From positions 48,842-112,841 of the forward strand of contig NZ_LFQU01000009.1 of the NCBI RefSeq assembly GCF_001275135.1: 64,000 nucleotides of DNA. The letters are read 5' to 3'. Positions 9,456 through 19,112 of this stretch are shown here, one piece after another. Origin of the DNA: Xylanibacter rarus. GTDB taxonomy: Bacteria > Bacteroidota > Bacteroidia > Bacteroidales > Bacteroidaceae. A program made the position numbers and the translations under genes. Each line of letters starts with the position of its first letter. The stretch's first letter is position 1. The notes beneath the pieces are model-generated. The model was not told where the DNA came from. It made no database searches and saw only the letters and a list, made by a program, of their open reading frames with translations.

Positions 9456-10988
9456 ATGTCTGGTAATTTGAAAACTTTTCGAATTGTGCTTTTAGTGCTT
9501 TTCACTTTTGTGGTGAGCGGTCTTTCTGCACAAACAGTTAAAGGTAATGTGAAGGACACCAACGGTGAGCCGATCATCGGTGTGACTGTCCAGGAGAAAG
9601 GTACCAAGAATGTCGCCGTGACAGATCTTGATGGAAATTTCTCTATTAAAACAACCGGCGACGGACAGTTGCAGTTTTCATACATCGGTATGAAGGCTAA
9701 GACTGTAAATGCTGCCGGAAAATCAAACATCAACGTTGTACTTGAAGATGAGGCAACAAATCTTGATGACGTTGTCGTTATCGGTTATGGTACGGTTAAG
9801 AAAAGAGACTTGACTGGTTCTGTTGCATCAGTTAGTGCTGAAGACATCGCAAACATTCCTGTTTCAAGCGTAAGTGAGGCTATGACAGGTAAAATGGCCG
9901 GTGTTAACATCACAACAACAGAAGGTTCTCCTGACGCCGACATCAAGATTCGTGTGCGTGGTGGAGGTTCTTTGTCTCAGGACAACTCACCTCTTTATAT
10001 AGTAGACGGCTTCCCTGTTGAGAGCATCAGCGACATCGCACCCAGCGAAATTCAGAGCATCGACGTGTTGAAGGATGCTTCGTCTACTGCTATTTATGGT
10101 GCGCGTGGTGCAAACGGTGTAATCATCGTTACAACAAAGAGCGGTAAAGAGGGTAAGACTCAGGTTAACTTCAATGCATCTCTGGGATGGAAGAAGGTTA
10201 CTAAGCTTATCAAGACAATGGATCCTTACAACTATGCATATTATCAGTATGAACTTGGTAATGATGCTTACGGAAACTATGATGACCTTGATATCTGGAA
10301 GTCAATCGAAGGACGTGACTATCAGGATGAACTTTTCGGACGTACTGGTTTGCAGAAACAATACAATGTTAATGTTAGCGGTGGTTCAAAAGAAATCAAG
10401 TATAACGTAGGTTTCTCTCACAACGATGAAAAGAGCATCATGCTCGGTTCTGGTTATGCAAAGAACAACGTTAACGCAAAAATCAATGCTACACTTAACG
10501 AATGGTTGACTCTTGACTTCAACGGCCGTATGGCTTTCACAAAGCTCAAAGGTCTTAATGGTGGTGCTGACACCAACGAAAGCAATGCAGCAAACTCTGC
10601 TGTAGCAAACTCTGTTAAGTGGAATCCTGTTGAGGCTTTGGTTTCTGTAGATGATGACAGCGAAAACAGTTCTAATACACGACGCAATCCGGTTGAGCGT
10701 ATCAGCGATACATATAAGTATCAGGAGCGTTTCTCTCAGAACTATAATGTAGGTTTGAACTGGAAACCTTTCAAGAACATTACATTCCGTACTGAATTCG
10801 GTTACGGCTGGAAATATAATGATACAGACCAGGTTTGGGGCGCAAGAGCCGTTACAAACTCTAAATATGGATATAACGGACAGCCGCAGGCTATGTTTGT
10901 AAGACTGGAGAATAAGAACTGGCGCAATGCTAACACTGTTACTTACGATAACAAAAATTGTTCGGTGGCCGTGATCATATTAACGTAA
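9456..10988 (+). CDS. SusC/RagA TonB-linked outer-membrane transporter, N-terminal part (frameshifted)
   Basis: First 500 or so residues of a SusC-type receptor. The ATG at 9456 (SGNLKTFRIVLL) was chosen because it opens a signal peptide ending GLSAQ; the ORF extends upstream without coding character. Next come a carboxypeptidase-regulatory-like domain (VKGNVKDTNGEPIIGVTV...), a TonB-box-like stretch (DDVVVIGYGTVKKRDLTG), the plug (...SPLYIVDGFPVESI...IDVLKDASSTAIYGARGANGVIIVTTK) and the first barrel strands. The frame is lost after codon NKN near 10956 and ends in about ten foreign residues at 10988. The remaining barrel continues in another frame from 10958. SusC imports pectin oligosaccharides together with the SusD encoded next. 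Whether the frameshift is real or a sequencing error cannot be told here. Confidence 0.9.
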   Translation: MSGNLKTFRIVLLVLFTFVVSGLSAQTVKGNVKDTNGEPIIGVTVQEKGTKNVAVTDLDGNFSIKTTGDGQLQFSYIGMKAKTVNAAGKSNINVVLEDEATNLDDVVVIGYGTVKKRDLTGSVASVSAEDIANIPVSSVSEAMTGKMAGVNITTTEGSPDADIKIRVRGGGSLSQDNSPLYIVDGFPVESISDIAPSEIQSIDVLKDASSTAIYGARGANGVIIVTTKSGKEGKTQVNFNASLGWKKVTKLIKTMDPYNYAYYQYELGNDAYGNYDDLDIWKSIEGRDYQDELFGRTGLQKQYNVNVSGGSKEIKYNVGFSHNDEKSIMLGSGYAKNNVNAKINATLNEWLTLDFNGRMAFTKLKGLNGGADTNESNAANSAVANSVKWNPVEALVSVDDDSENSSNTRRNPVERISDTYKYQERFSQNYNVGLNWKPFKNITFRTEFGYGWKYNDTDQVWGARAVTNSKYGYNGQPQAMFVRLENKNWRNANTVTYDNKNCSVAVIILT

Positions 10989-12691
10989 TGATCGGTCAGG
11001 AGTGGAGCAGTTCACGTGATATTACACGTACAAATGTTTCTGTTGCATTCCCAGAGGAAATGACAATCGATGAGGTTCTTGCAAATACAGCAGCAGGTAC
11101 AGCTCTTCCAAACGAAGGCGATATTGAGGCACAGGAAAACATCCTTTCATACTTCGGCCGTATTAATTATACAATGGCTGACAAATATCTTGCAACATTC
11201 ACTCTCCGTGCTGACGGTTCAAGTAAGTTTGGCAAGAATAACCGTTGGGGCTGGTTCCCTTCACTTGCATTGGCATGGCGTATGTCAGAAGAGAACTTCA
11301 TGAAGGGTGCATCTGACTGGCTCTCTAACTTGAAGCTTCGTCTGAGCTTTGGTACAGCAGGTAACAACCGTATTAATTCAGGATTGCTCGAGCCCTTATA
11401 TTCAATGGCTTCTAATACATCAAAGGCTCCCGAGTTCAACGGCGTTACAGGTTCAATGCTTGAGCATGGTAAATATCTTTATAATCCTGACTTGAAATGG
11501 GAAACAACCATAACACGTAACTTGGGTATTGACTTCGGCTTCTGGAATAACAGAATCAGCGGTACTTTGGATTTCTACTGGAATACAACAAAGGATTTGC
11601 TTATGGAAACAGTAATTCCTTCAAGCACAGGATATGAAACTCAGTTCCAGAACTTTGGTAAGACATCAAACAAGGGTGTTGAACTTGCAATCAACGCTGT
11701 ACTTGTTGACAAGAAGAACTTTGGATTGAACTTTAATTTCAATATTTCTTACAACCGCAACAAGATTGAAGAACTTAACAGCGGCAGCCCATGGCAGAGC
11801 TCAAGTTGGAGTGGTAAGACTCTTGAGCAGTATGAGGACTTCCGTGTTGTTGCCGGTGGTCGTCTGGGAGAACTTTGGGGATACAAGACAAATGGTTACT
11901 ATACCGTTTATGATCCTGCCACAGGCACAGGTGACCTCGTGCTGAATGCAAATGGAACATGGTCTTTGCGTGAAGGACTGAAAGACAACAGCTATACTTA
12001 CTTTGGCGGTCTCTATCCCGGCGTTCTTAAAGTGCAGGTTGACGAAAATGGTGATCCTATAAAGCAGCGTCTTGGCAATACTGTTGCTCCTACAACAGGT
12101 GGTTTCGGATTTGACGGTCGCATAGGTAACTTTGACTTCAACGTATTCTTCAACTATTCTCTTGGCAACAAGCTGGTTAACGGTACAAAACTTGCAAACT
12201 CTTTCTATGCAGGTTCAAGCAAGAACTACAACCTGGTTGCAGACTTTAATCTTGAGAACCGTTATACATGGATCGACCCTGAGACAGGTCTTAACTTAGG
12301 CCGTCCTTCAACAAACACAATTGCTGCTTATGGTAGCGCTGAGGCTGTTATGGCACGTCTGAACGAAATCAACCAGGGTAAGGTTATGTATAACCCTGCA
12401 GGTGTTTCAAAGATGTACCTTATTGATTATGCAGTTGAGGATGCTTCATTCTTGCGCGTACAGAATATTACAGTAGGATATACACTTCCTAAGAAGTGGG
12501 TTAAGGCTATGAATATTGAGAATATCAGACTCTATTTCACAGGTTATAACCTCTTCTGTATCACAGGATATGATGGCTATGATCCTGAAGTTGATACAAG
12601 CAGTAAGAAGACTCCTATGTGTCCTGGTATAGATTATGCGGCATATCCTAAGAGCCGTACATTTGTAGGAGGTATTAACGTAACATTCTAA
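10958..12691 (+). CDS. SusC/RagA TonB-linked outer-membrane transporter, C-terminal part (frameshifted)
   Basis: Rest of the same receptor, reading LFGGRDHINVMIGQEW onward through the outer-membrane barrel. It ends in the usual SusC signature (YDPEVDTSS...YPKSRTFVGGINVTF). It has no start codon context of its own; the first in-frame codon is TTG at 10958. One extra base in the A5-T2 run at 10953-10959 would join it to the upstream part and give a normal receptor of about 1078 residues. No other lesion is visible, so the gene is either very recently inactivated, phase-variable by slippage, or intact in the real genome. susD begins 20 bp downstream. Confidence 0.88.
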   Translation: MFGGRDHINVMIGQEWSSSRDITRTNVSVAFPEEMTIDEVLANTAAGTALPNEGDIEAQENILSYFGRINYTMADKYLATFTLRADGSSKFGKNNRWGWFPSLALAWRMSEENFMKGASDWLSNLKLRLSFGTAGNNRINSGLLEPLYSMASNTSKAPEFNGVTGSMLEHGKYLYNPDLKWETTITRNLGIDFGFWNNRISGTLDFYWNTTKDLLMETVIPSSTGYETQFQNFGKTSNKGVELAINAVLVDKKNFGLNFNFNISYNRNKIEELNSGSPWQSSSWSGKTLEQYEDFRVVAGGRLGELWGYKTNGYYTVYDPATGTGDLVLNANGTWSLREGLKDNSYTYFGGLYPGVLKVQVDENGDPIKQRLGNTVAPTTGGFGFDGRIGNFDFNVFFNYSLGNKLVNGTKLANSFYAGSSKNYNLVADFNLENRYTWIDPETGLNLGRPSTNTIAAYGSAEAVMARLNEINQGKVMYNPAGVSKMYLIDYAVEDASFLRVQNITVGYTLPKKWVKAMNIENIRLYFTGYNLFCITGYDGYDPEVDTSSKKTPMCPGIDYAAYPKSRTFVGGINVTF

Positions 12692-12711
12692 ATTTTAAGA
12701 ATATAGAAATT

Positions 12712-14685
12712 ATGAAAAAGATATTTTCAATGATGATTCTTTCTGCGGGAATTTTGGGACTTTCATCTTGTTCTGATTTCCTGGATCAGAATTCTCCTTC
12801 GGAAATGAATCAAACAACTGTGTATAACTCAACATATTACACAAGTTTGCGTGTGAATAAACTTTATGGTGGTATGGGTCAAGACCGTACTTATTCACAG
12901 GATTGGAGTATTACAACCAATATAAACAGTGATATCGAGCTTGTAGACGGTCTAGGAAACGGTGCTTATGAAGCAGGTAACCGTGGTGCCGGAAACTATA
13001 ATGTTTCTACAGGATGGAGCACTCTTACAGATGAGTGGACAGCAATGTATGGAATCATTGAGGATGCTAATGATATTATTGAAGGCATTCGCCAAAGCCC
13101 ACTTTTTGTTGAAGGCAATGATTCATACCAGGAAATGGGCCGTTATCTCGGTGAAGCTTTGACTATCAGAGCTATGGTATATTTTGACATGTTGCGTTAC
13201 TGGGGTGATATTCCTATGAAACTCGAAACATCTCAGCCTGATTTGAGCAATGCGTTCATGGCCAAGACTGACCGCGATGTTATTATGGACACATTAATGG
13301 TTGACCTTGAGGAAGCTACAAAACTTTTGCCTTGGGCTGGTGAGAATGGATATACCACAGAGCATGTAACAAAGGGCTATGCTCACGCCCTGTTGGCACA
13401 GATAGCCATGACACGTGCAGGTTATGCTATACGTGAGAAGGCTAAGGACGGATATGAGACAGCTAGTTATTCAGATCCTGTGTATCCGACACAGCGTCCT
13501 GGTGCAGAGGAGCGTAAGGCTCTTTATGAGAAAGCATTGAAGCATCTTACAGCCGTTATCGTATCTGGCAAGCACCAGTTGAATCCTTCGTTCGAAAATG
13601 AGTGGTATCTTATCAATCAGCAGACATTGGATTTGACATATCAGGAGAACTTGTTCGAGATACCTATGAAGTATAACGTTACAAGTGAGCTTGGTTATAC
13701 AATTGGTGTGCGTATTACAAAGGATAATGCTACATTTGGTAATGGTAACTCTAGCGGTAAAGTTAAGTTGACAGCTCCTTTCTTCTATTCTTATAAGCAG
13801 AACGATACACGCCGTGACGTAACTGTTGCTCCTTACGAAATCACTACTACAAGCGGTAGCGACAATAGAGCTGAGCAGGCTGTTGAAAAGATGCTTAAGA
13901 ATGCTCCATTTGGACTTTATGTAGGAAAATGGAATCCAAGATGGATGTCTGAAACATGGCTTTCTGACAACCAGAAGATTGACTCAAAGCACATGACTGG
14001 TATCAATCCTGTTAAGATGCGTTATTCTAATGTACTGCTTTTCTATGCAGAGTGTATGAACGAATTGGCTGGAGGTCCTGATGCAACATATCCTGATAAT
14101 GCTGGCTTGACAGCCCGTCAGGCTTTGGCTCTCGTACATGAGCGTGCTTACGATGACGAGCATAAGGCTGAAGCTCAGGCTTATGTGGCTTCTCTGCCGT
14201 CAGATAAGGAAGGATTCTTCAACGATGGTATCGTACAGGAGAATGCATGGGAGTTTGCAGGTGAAGGCTTCCGCAAATATGATCTGATTCGTTGGAACCT
14301 GCTTGTTCAGAAGATTTATGAGTTTAAGCAGACATATCTGCGTCAGCTTGCTGATGGAACATATCCTGAAAAAGTGTTCTTCAACTATACAGATGACTCA
14401 AAGAGTCGTATCGATTTCTCTTCTGTGACATGGTATACACCTGTCGAGGAAGTTAATGAGGCAGATTATCAAGACAGCTGCGACTGGTTCGGAAAGGCTG
14501 ATCTTGAATCAGGAACAGATACTCAGGTAAATACAAACCTTCCTTCTATATGTAGCGGACTTGTTGGCAATGATGTAAATTCGATGGATGCAGGTGTTGC
14601 AGTTAAGAATCGTTATTTGATGCCTATAAGTTTGACAACAATCTCTGACTCACAGGGATACTTAAGTAACTCATACGGTTATTAA
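12712..14685 (+). CDS. SusD/RagB-family surface glycan-binding lipoprotein
   Basis: A 657-residue lipoprotein partner of the SusC upstream. The signal peptide ends in a lipobox (LGLSSCSDF; lipidated Cys near residue 20). The chain shows the TPR-like SusD fold: DFLDQNSPSEMNQTTVYNS at the start, RAMVYFDMLRYWGDIPM near 160, LLAQIAMTRAGYA near 225, and the C-terminal RYSNVLLFYAECMNELAGG and FRKYDLIRWNLL motifs. SusD proteins cap the SusC barrel and hold the incoming oligosaccharide, here by context a pectin fragment. Short gaps on either side (20 and 21 bp) place it in one operon with susC and the next lipoprotein gene. Confidence 0.95.
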   Translation: MKKIFSMMILSAGILGLSSCSDFLDQNSPSEMNQTTVYNSTYYTSLRVNKLYGGMGQDRTYSQDWSITTNINSDIELVDGLGNGAYEAGNRGAGNYNVSTGWSTLTDEWTAMYGIIEDANDIIEGIRQSPLFVEGNDSYQEMGRYLGEALTIRAMVYFDMLRYWGDIPMKLETSQPDLSNAFMAKTDRDVIMDTLMVDLEEATKLLPWAGENGYTTEHVTKGYAHALLAQIAMTRAGYAIREKAKDGYETASYSDPVYPTQRPGAEERKALYEKALKHLTAVIVSGKHQLNPSFENEWYLINQQTLDLTYQENLFEIPMKYNVTSELGYTIGVRITKDNATFGNGNSSGKVKLTAPFFYSYKQNDTRRDVTVAPYEITTTSGSDNRAEQAVEKMLKNAPFGLYVGKWNPRWMSETWLSDNQKIDSKHMTGINPVKMRYSNVLLFYAECMNELAGGPDATYPDNAGLTARQALALVHERAYDDEHKAEAQAYVASLPSDKEGFFNDGIVQENAWEFAGEGFRKYDLIRWNLLVQKIYEFKQTYLRQLADGTYPEKVFFNYTDDSKSRIDFSSVTWYTPVEEVNEADYQDSCDWFGKADLESGTDTQVNTNLPSICSGLVGNDVNSMDAGVAVKNRYLMPISLTTISDSQGYLSNSYGY

Positions 14686-14706
14686 TTTACAGTAAATTAA
14701 AAAAGG

Positions 14707-16401
14707 ATGAAAACTATTAATAAATTTTTCAGTTCAATACTGATAATGTTTTTAGGTCTCTCTGTGGTTTCTTGTACAGACGGAAACGACTGGGGCTTGG
14801 ACAGTGCTTTTGACAGATTGTTTGGAGTTGGAGAGGACGACATTACTGTTGAAACAACTGCAACAACTGCAACTGTTACTTTCTCGGCAATGTCTGCCAC
14901 AAAGGACTCTTTATATTTTGTTATCGAGGTCAGCAAAGACTCTTTGTATGACGAAATCGCAATGGGCGGTGAGCGTGCCAAAGTTTTTGGACTGAACAAG
15001 GAAATCAGAAAGTCTCCTGTTGTTCTGACAGGTCTTGACGGTGACTCTAAGTATTATATGCGAATAAAGACAATGTCTGATACAAAGGCAGAGTCTAAGT
15101 GGGTTTATTATAAGGAAGGCGAATCTTTTAAAACTCAGGCAGAGCAGATCTTTGATGAGGTGCTGGCTGATGACTATACAGATTCTGAGGTTACATTACG
15201 TTGGAATGCACCGGCTGATTCTGTAACAAACATCCTGGTTGTTCAGGGCACTGACACAACTGACTATGTGTTGACTGAAACAGATAAGGCAGAACAAACT
15301 CATACGTTTACAGGTCTGACTCCTCTGACAACTTACACCTTTATAATATATAATGGTGAGGCTAAGCGTGGTACACAGACTGTTACAACTTCTGCTGCAC
15401 CTCCTGCTGCAAGTTATACAGAGTATCTTGATGCTGACATTGAAAGATTCAACCAGGCTCTTATGGATGAAATCCTGTCAAAAGCTCAGGCTGCAACAGG
15501 TTCTGGTAATGTAAGCGTTACAATTGTATTCCCGGCAGACAAGACAATTGAGGTTATTGGTGATGATACTCAGAGCGATCCGGGTGCACTTACAGTTCCT
15601 GACGGAATGTCTGTTAACTTCTTTGGCCGTGGTGGTGGTGAAACACCTGTATTGCGTCTGCTGAAGAGCATTGACATCGCTGGTTCACATAACTTCATAA
15701 CATTCCAGCATCTGAAGATTGTTGATGACGGTTCTGGCGCTAACTATCTGATTAACCAGAGCAAGGCTTGTACTGTAGACAAGATTGAATTCACTGACTG
15801 TGAAGTTTCTGGTATGAAGAATACTTTCTTCCGCCTGCAGGGTAGCGAGGCTAAGGTTATCAACAATCTGGTTATCGATAACTGCTTGATGCATGATCTT
15901 GGCTCAGGATATTCATTCATACATGTTGATGACAATGGAAACCAGGCTGTATATGTTAACAACATTAAGATGACAAACAGCACTTTCTGGAATATCTGTG
16001 TTACGGGTAAGACCTTTATCTATAGTGAGAAAGTGAACATGAACTCAATCTACATGGAGTATTGTACTTTCTATAACAACAACGGTAGTGGTCAGTACTT
16101 TATCGATTTCAACGATAAGACCTATGGTCCTGAGACGTTCTCTGTATTTAACTGCGTATTCGGTAAGACTCCGGATGAGGCAACAAACAAGAACATCAGA
16201 GCAAAGATTGAACCTGAAGTTGTGAACTCATATTGCGCAAGCGACTTCTATAAGTCTAAGGGCTTCCCCAACATAACAATTCTTGATTACACATCAGATA
16301 AGTTGTTTGTTGATCCGGCAAATGCAGACTTCCACTTCATTTCAGGAACATTAGATAATTCAGGTGCTGGTGATCCAAGATGGTGGCCCGCAGCAGAATA
16401 A
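14707..16401 (+). CDS. Surface lipoprotein with FN3 and DUF4957/DUF5123-like beta-helix domains
   Basis: A 564-residue lipoprotein (lipobox SVVSCTDG). Two fibronectin-III-like modules follow (about 40-135 and 140-230). A Ser/Thr-rich stretch leads to a parallel beta-helix region (about 240-560) with repeated F-x-x-C-x-(V/F)-x-x-(M/L)-x-N turns. This is the pattern of the DUF4957-DUF5123 pair found in Bacteroidales pectin loci. The catalytic residues of pectate lyases are not evident, so a carbohydrate-binding role at the cell surface (SGBP position, third gene after susC-susD) is more likely than catalysis. It is the last gene of the operon; a strong terminator follows at 16411. Confidence 0.75.
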   Translation: MKTINKFFSSILIMFLGLSVVSCTDGNDWGLDSAFDRLFGVGEDDITVETTATTATVTFSAMSATKDSLYFVIEVSKDSLYDEIAMGGERAKVFGLNKEIRKSPVVLTGLDGDSKYYMRIKTMSDTKAESKWVYYKEGESFKTQAEQIFDEVLADDYTDSEVTLRWNAPADSVTNILVVQGTDTTDYVLTETDKAEQTHTFTGLTPLTTYTFIIYNGEAKRGTQTVTTSAAPPAASYTEYLDADIERFNQALMDEILSKAQAATGSGNVSVTIVFPADKTIEVIGDDTQSDPGALTVPDGMSVNFFGRGGGETPVLRLLKSIDIAGSHNFITFQHLKIVDDGSGANYLINQSKACTVDKIEFTDCEVSGMKNTFFRLQGSEAKVINNLVIDNCLMHDLGSGYSFIHVDDNGNQAVYVNNIKMTNSTFWNICVTGKTFIYSEKVNMNSIYMEYCTFYNNNGSGQYFIDFNDKTYGPETFSVFNCVFGKTPDEATNKNIRAKIEPEVVNSYCASDFYKSKGFPNITILDYTSDKLFVDPANADFHFISGTLDNSGAGDPRWWPAAE

Positions 16402-16410
16402 TCATTCATA

Positions 16411-16451
16411 AAATCAAAGAGGGGCAGGGCTTTTCTGCTCCTCTTTGATTT
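16411..16451 (+). terminator. Terminator of the susC-susD operon
   Basis: A 17-bp stem (16411-16427 with 16435-16451, one G-T pair), 9 bp after the stop codon. Confidence 0.85.
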
Positions 16452-16567
16452 TCGTTTATTAGCATAGTTGGGTATAATATTATAGATAAATTTTTTTACT
16501 CATCTCACGGGCTTTATCAGTTCGTTGTTTTAATAATAAAGAAACTATTTTTCGTTGTTTACATTTT

Positions 16568-18706
16568 ATGTATAAAACAAGTTTTATTTTTAAGGTATTA
16601 TCATTATTGTTGTGCTTGTCTTCTTTTCAGACAGCATACTCGCAGGATAAGCCGATAGCCTTTCCAGGTGCTGAAGGTTTTGGACGTTATACCACAGGTG
16701 GACGAGGTGGTGCTGTATACCATGTAACCAATCTTAATGACAGCGGTACAGGATCATTTCGTTGGGCGTGCGAACGTAGTGGAATTAGAACCATCGTTTT
16801 TGATGTGTCTGGCACAATACATTTGAAGAGTGAACTCAAACTGCGTAACGGTAACGTGACGATTGCCGGACAGACTGCTCCTGGTGACGGTATATGCATT
16901 GCTGATCATCCTTTTGTAATAGCTACGGATAATGTTATTATGCGTTTTTTGCGTTTCCGACTTGGAAACAAATATGTAGATGACCATGAAGGCGATGGTC
17001 TTGGAGGTACTGACAACAAGAATATAATTGTCGACCATTGTTCTGTAAGCTGGAGCATAGATGAGTGCTTGTCTGTATACGGAAGCGAGAACACAACAGT
17101 TCAGTGGTGTATTGCTGCGCAGAGTCTTCGTGAGTCCGGCCATTCAAAGGGTGCTCATGGATATGGCGGTAACTGGGGAGGTTCTGGTGCAACTTATCAC
17201 CACAATCTTCTTGCTCACCATGAGTCACGCGCTCCGCGCCTTGGCCCGCGCCCTGATACACAGACAGACGAGCGTATGGATATGCGCAACAATGTTATAT
17301 ACAACTGGGCCGGAAATGGATGTTACGGCGGTGAAGGCATGAATGTTAACATTGTGAACAATTATTATAAGCCAGGACCTGCTACAAATACAAGGAAGAC
17401 TGATATGCAGAAGAGGATAGCAGGAATCGGCATCCGTACTTCTGAATACACAGATCACGATACAGACAAACCTAATGAATGGGATGTAATGTGGCACGTC
17501 TGGGGCGACTTTTATGTAGACGGAAATGTAAATCCTAAATACTCTGATGTTACTAATGACAACTGGACATACGGTATTTACAATCAGATAAGCAACAGCG
17601 GCAACGACAATACGTTCACACAGGAAACCCGCGACACGATGCGCTTGTCAGAACCATTGACGTTTGAGGCCGTAACAACACATTCGGCTGAGATGGCTTA
17701 TGACAGGGTGCTTGCCTATGCAGGAGCGTCACTGCACAGAGACTGGGTTGACGAACTAGTTGTAAACGATACGCGTAATGGCGGTGCGTCATGCACAGGT
17801 ACATCCAGTGCAACAAGCAAGTTGCCGGGCATTATTGACAGCCAGGACGACTTGAAGCAGGCTTTCCCTGATGCAGGAGATGATTGGAGCGCATGGCCTG
17901 AACTGAAATCTGAGGCAGCTCCGTTAGATACCGATGGCGACGGTATGCCTGATGCATGGGAAGACGCAAACGGACTTGACAAGAATAATGCCAGTGACGG
18001 AAAGACCATAGGAGCTGACGGATATTCAAATCTTGAGAGATACATGAACAGTATTGTTGCCGAGATAATGGAGGCTGGCAATGAAGGCGGAACGCTTCTT
18101 AGCGGCAATCAGATTTATGATGATGACAACGACCCGTCAGATGGTGATACTGTTGTTTATGAACTTTCATCAGATACATATCTTAATTCTGATTCTGGAA
18201 ATTCTGCTTTATGGATTTTCAACAACGGTTTCAGCATTTCTAATGATGGCGGTAAAGGCTATTCGAAAGGCGAGCAGGGCTGTGTCAAGTATTCAAGCGG
18301 AGTGCAGTTTACTGTGAACATTCCTTCAGGCAAGAAGGTTACAAAAGTAGGCATCTATGGATACGACAACTATGCTGACGGCGACAGCTATCTCGCAGAG
18401 CTTAACGGCATGGAATATTCAGAGACTGACTATGTGTTCCCTGCAAAAATAGGCACAACTCCGGTGTATAAGTCTTATGATATAGAACTTGTTTCACCTG
18501 CCGAAGGCACACTTACGTTTAAGGCAGCCGGCAAGCAGTGTGTATGGAAACTTTCTCTCACAACAACAACTCCAACCGGCATCTCTGAAATCAATACTGA
18601 TGAAAAGAATGCAGGAAAGATATATAATCTGCAGGGTGTAGAAATGAAAGGTTCATTGCAGCCCGGAATATATATCCGTAACGGTAAGAAGTTTGTTGTT
18701 AAATAG
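16568..18706 (+). CDS. Secreted pectate lyase, PL1 family, with calcium-binding repeat and C-terminal tail
   Basis: A 712-residue exported enzyme. Signal peptide 1-25 (ends AYSQ). The catalytic beta-helix (about 29-420) shows PL1 signatures: FPGAEGFGRYTTGGRGG, VTNLNDSGTGSFRWA, TIAGQTAPGDGICI, VDHCSVSWSIDECLSVYG and HGYGGNWGG. A thrombospondin-3-like calcium motif (DTDGDGMPDAWEDANGLD) lies near 455. A second beta-sandwich (about 510-665) and the tail (IYNLQGVEM...PGIYIRNGKKFVVK) finish the chain. PL1 enzymes cleave de-esterified homogalacturonan by beta-elimination, leaving 4,5-unsaturated ends that the GH105 domain at 25.4 kb can process. It is monocistronic between two terminators. Confidence 0.9.
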   Translation: MYKTSFIFKVLSLLLCLSSFQTAYSQDKPIAFPGAEGFGRYTTGGRGGAVYHVTNLNDSGTGSFRWACERSGIRTIVFDVSGTIHLKSELKLRNGNVTIAGQTAPGDGICIADHPFVIATDNVIMRFLRFRLGNKYVDDHEGDGLGGTDNKNIIVDHCSVSWSIDECLSVYGSENTTVQWCIAAQSLRESGHSKGAHGYGGNWGGSGATYHHNLLAHHESRAPRLGPRPDTQTDERMDMRNNVIYNWAGNGCYGGEGMNVNIVNNYYKPGPATNTRKTDMQKRIAGIGIRTSEYTDHDTDKPNEWDVMWHVWGDFYVDGNVNPKYSDVTNDNWTYGIYNQISNSGNDNTFTQETRDTMRLSEPLTFEAVTTHSAEMAYDRVLAYAGASLHRDWVDELVVNDTRNGGASCTGTSSATSKLPGIIDSQDDLKQAFPDAGDDWSAWPELKSEAAPLDTDGDGMPDAWEDANGLDKNNASDGKTIGADGYSNLERYMNSIVAEIMEAGNEGGTLLSGNQIYDDDNDPSDGDTVVYELSSDTYLNSDSGNSALWIFNNGFSISNDGGKGYSKGEQGCVKYSSGVQFTVNIPSGKKVTKVGIYGYDNYADGDSYLAELNGMEYSETDYVFPAKIGTTPVYKSYDIELVSPAEGTLTFKAAGKQCVWKLSLTTTTPTGISEINTDEKNAGKIYNLQGVEMKGSLQPGIYIRNGKKFVVK

Positions 18707-18736
18707 AATGTTTAAACAGCAGATAAAATAATTATT

Positions 18737-18772
18737 AAGGCAGAAGTCATTATCATAATGGCTTCTGCCTTT
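18737..18772 (+). terminator. Terminator of the PL1 gene
   Basis: A 14-bp or longer stem (18737-18750 with 18758-18772) followed by TTTTT. Positions 18773-19023 hold nothing recognisable; a TATCTTTG -7 element lies at 19024-19031 before the GH3 gene. Confidence 0.85.
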
Positions 18773-19112
18773 TTGTTTTAATAAGCGTTTGTAGGAAGTT
18801 CTTATTTTCTGTTTTGTCAGAATTATTCAGACTGATTTTGGGTTAGTAGACAATAATCCGTTCAATATAAAGCACCATTTTGGCTTGATTATGATGACTG
18901 ACTTGAAGCCAGTTGATTAGGCTTGGTTCCCTGTTTTGGTTCATTTGCATTTTGTTTTGTATATAAACAGATGAACCATATAAAAAACATTTTGTGATAT
19001 TTTTACTTTTCTTTGGTTTTAAGTATCTTTGCATATGTGATAAATCGTGACTTTATTTAAAGTCTTTTTGAGTTCTTGTAAACTGTTTAAAATCTATAAT
19101 ACCAAGAAAACG

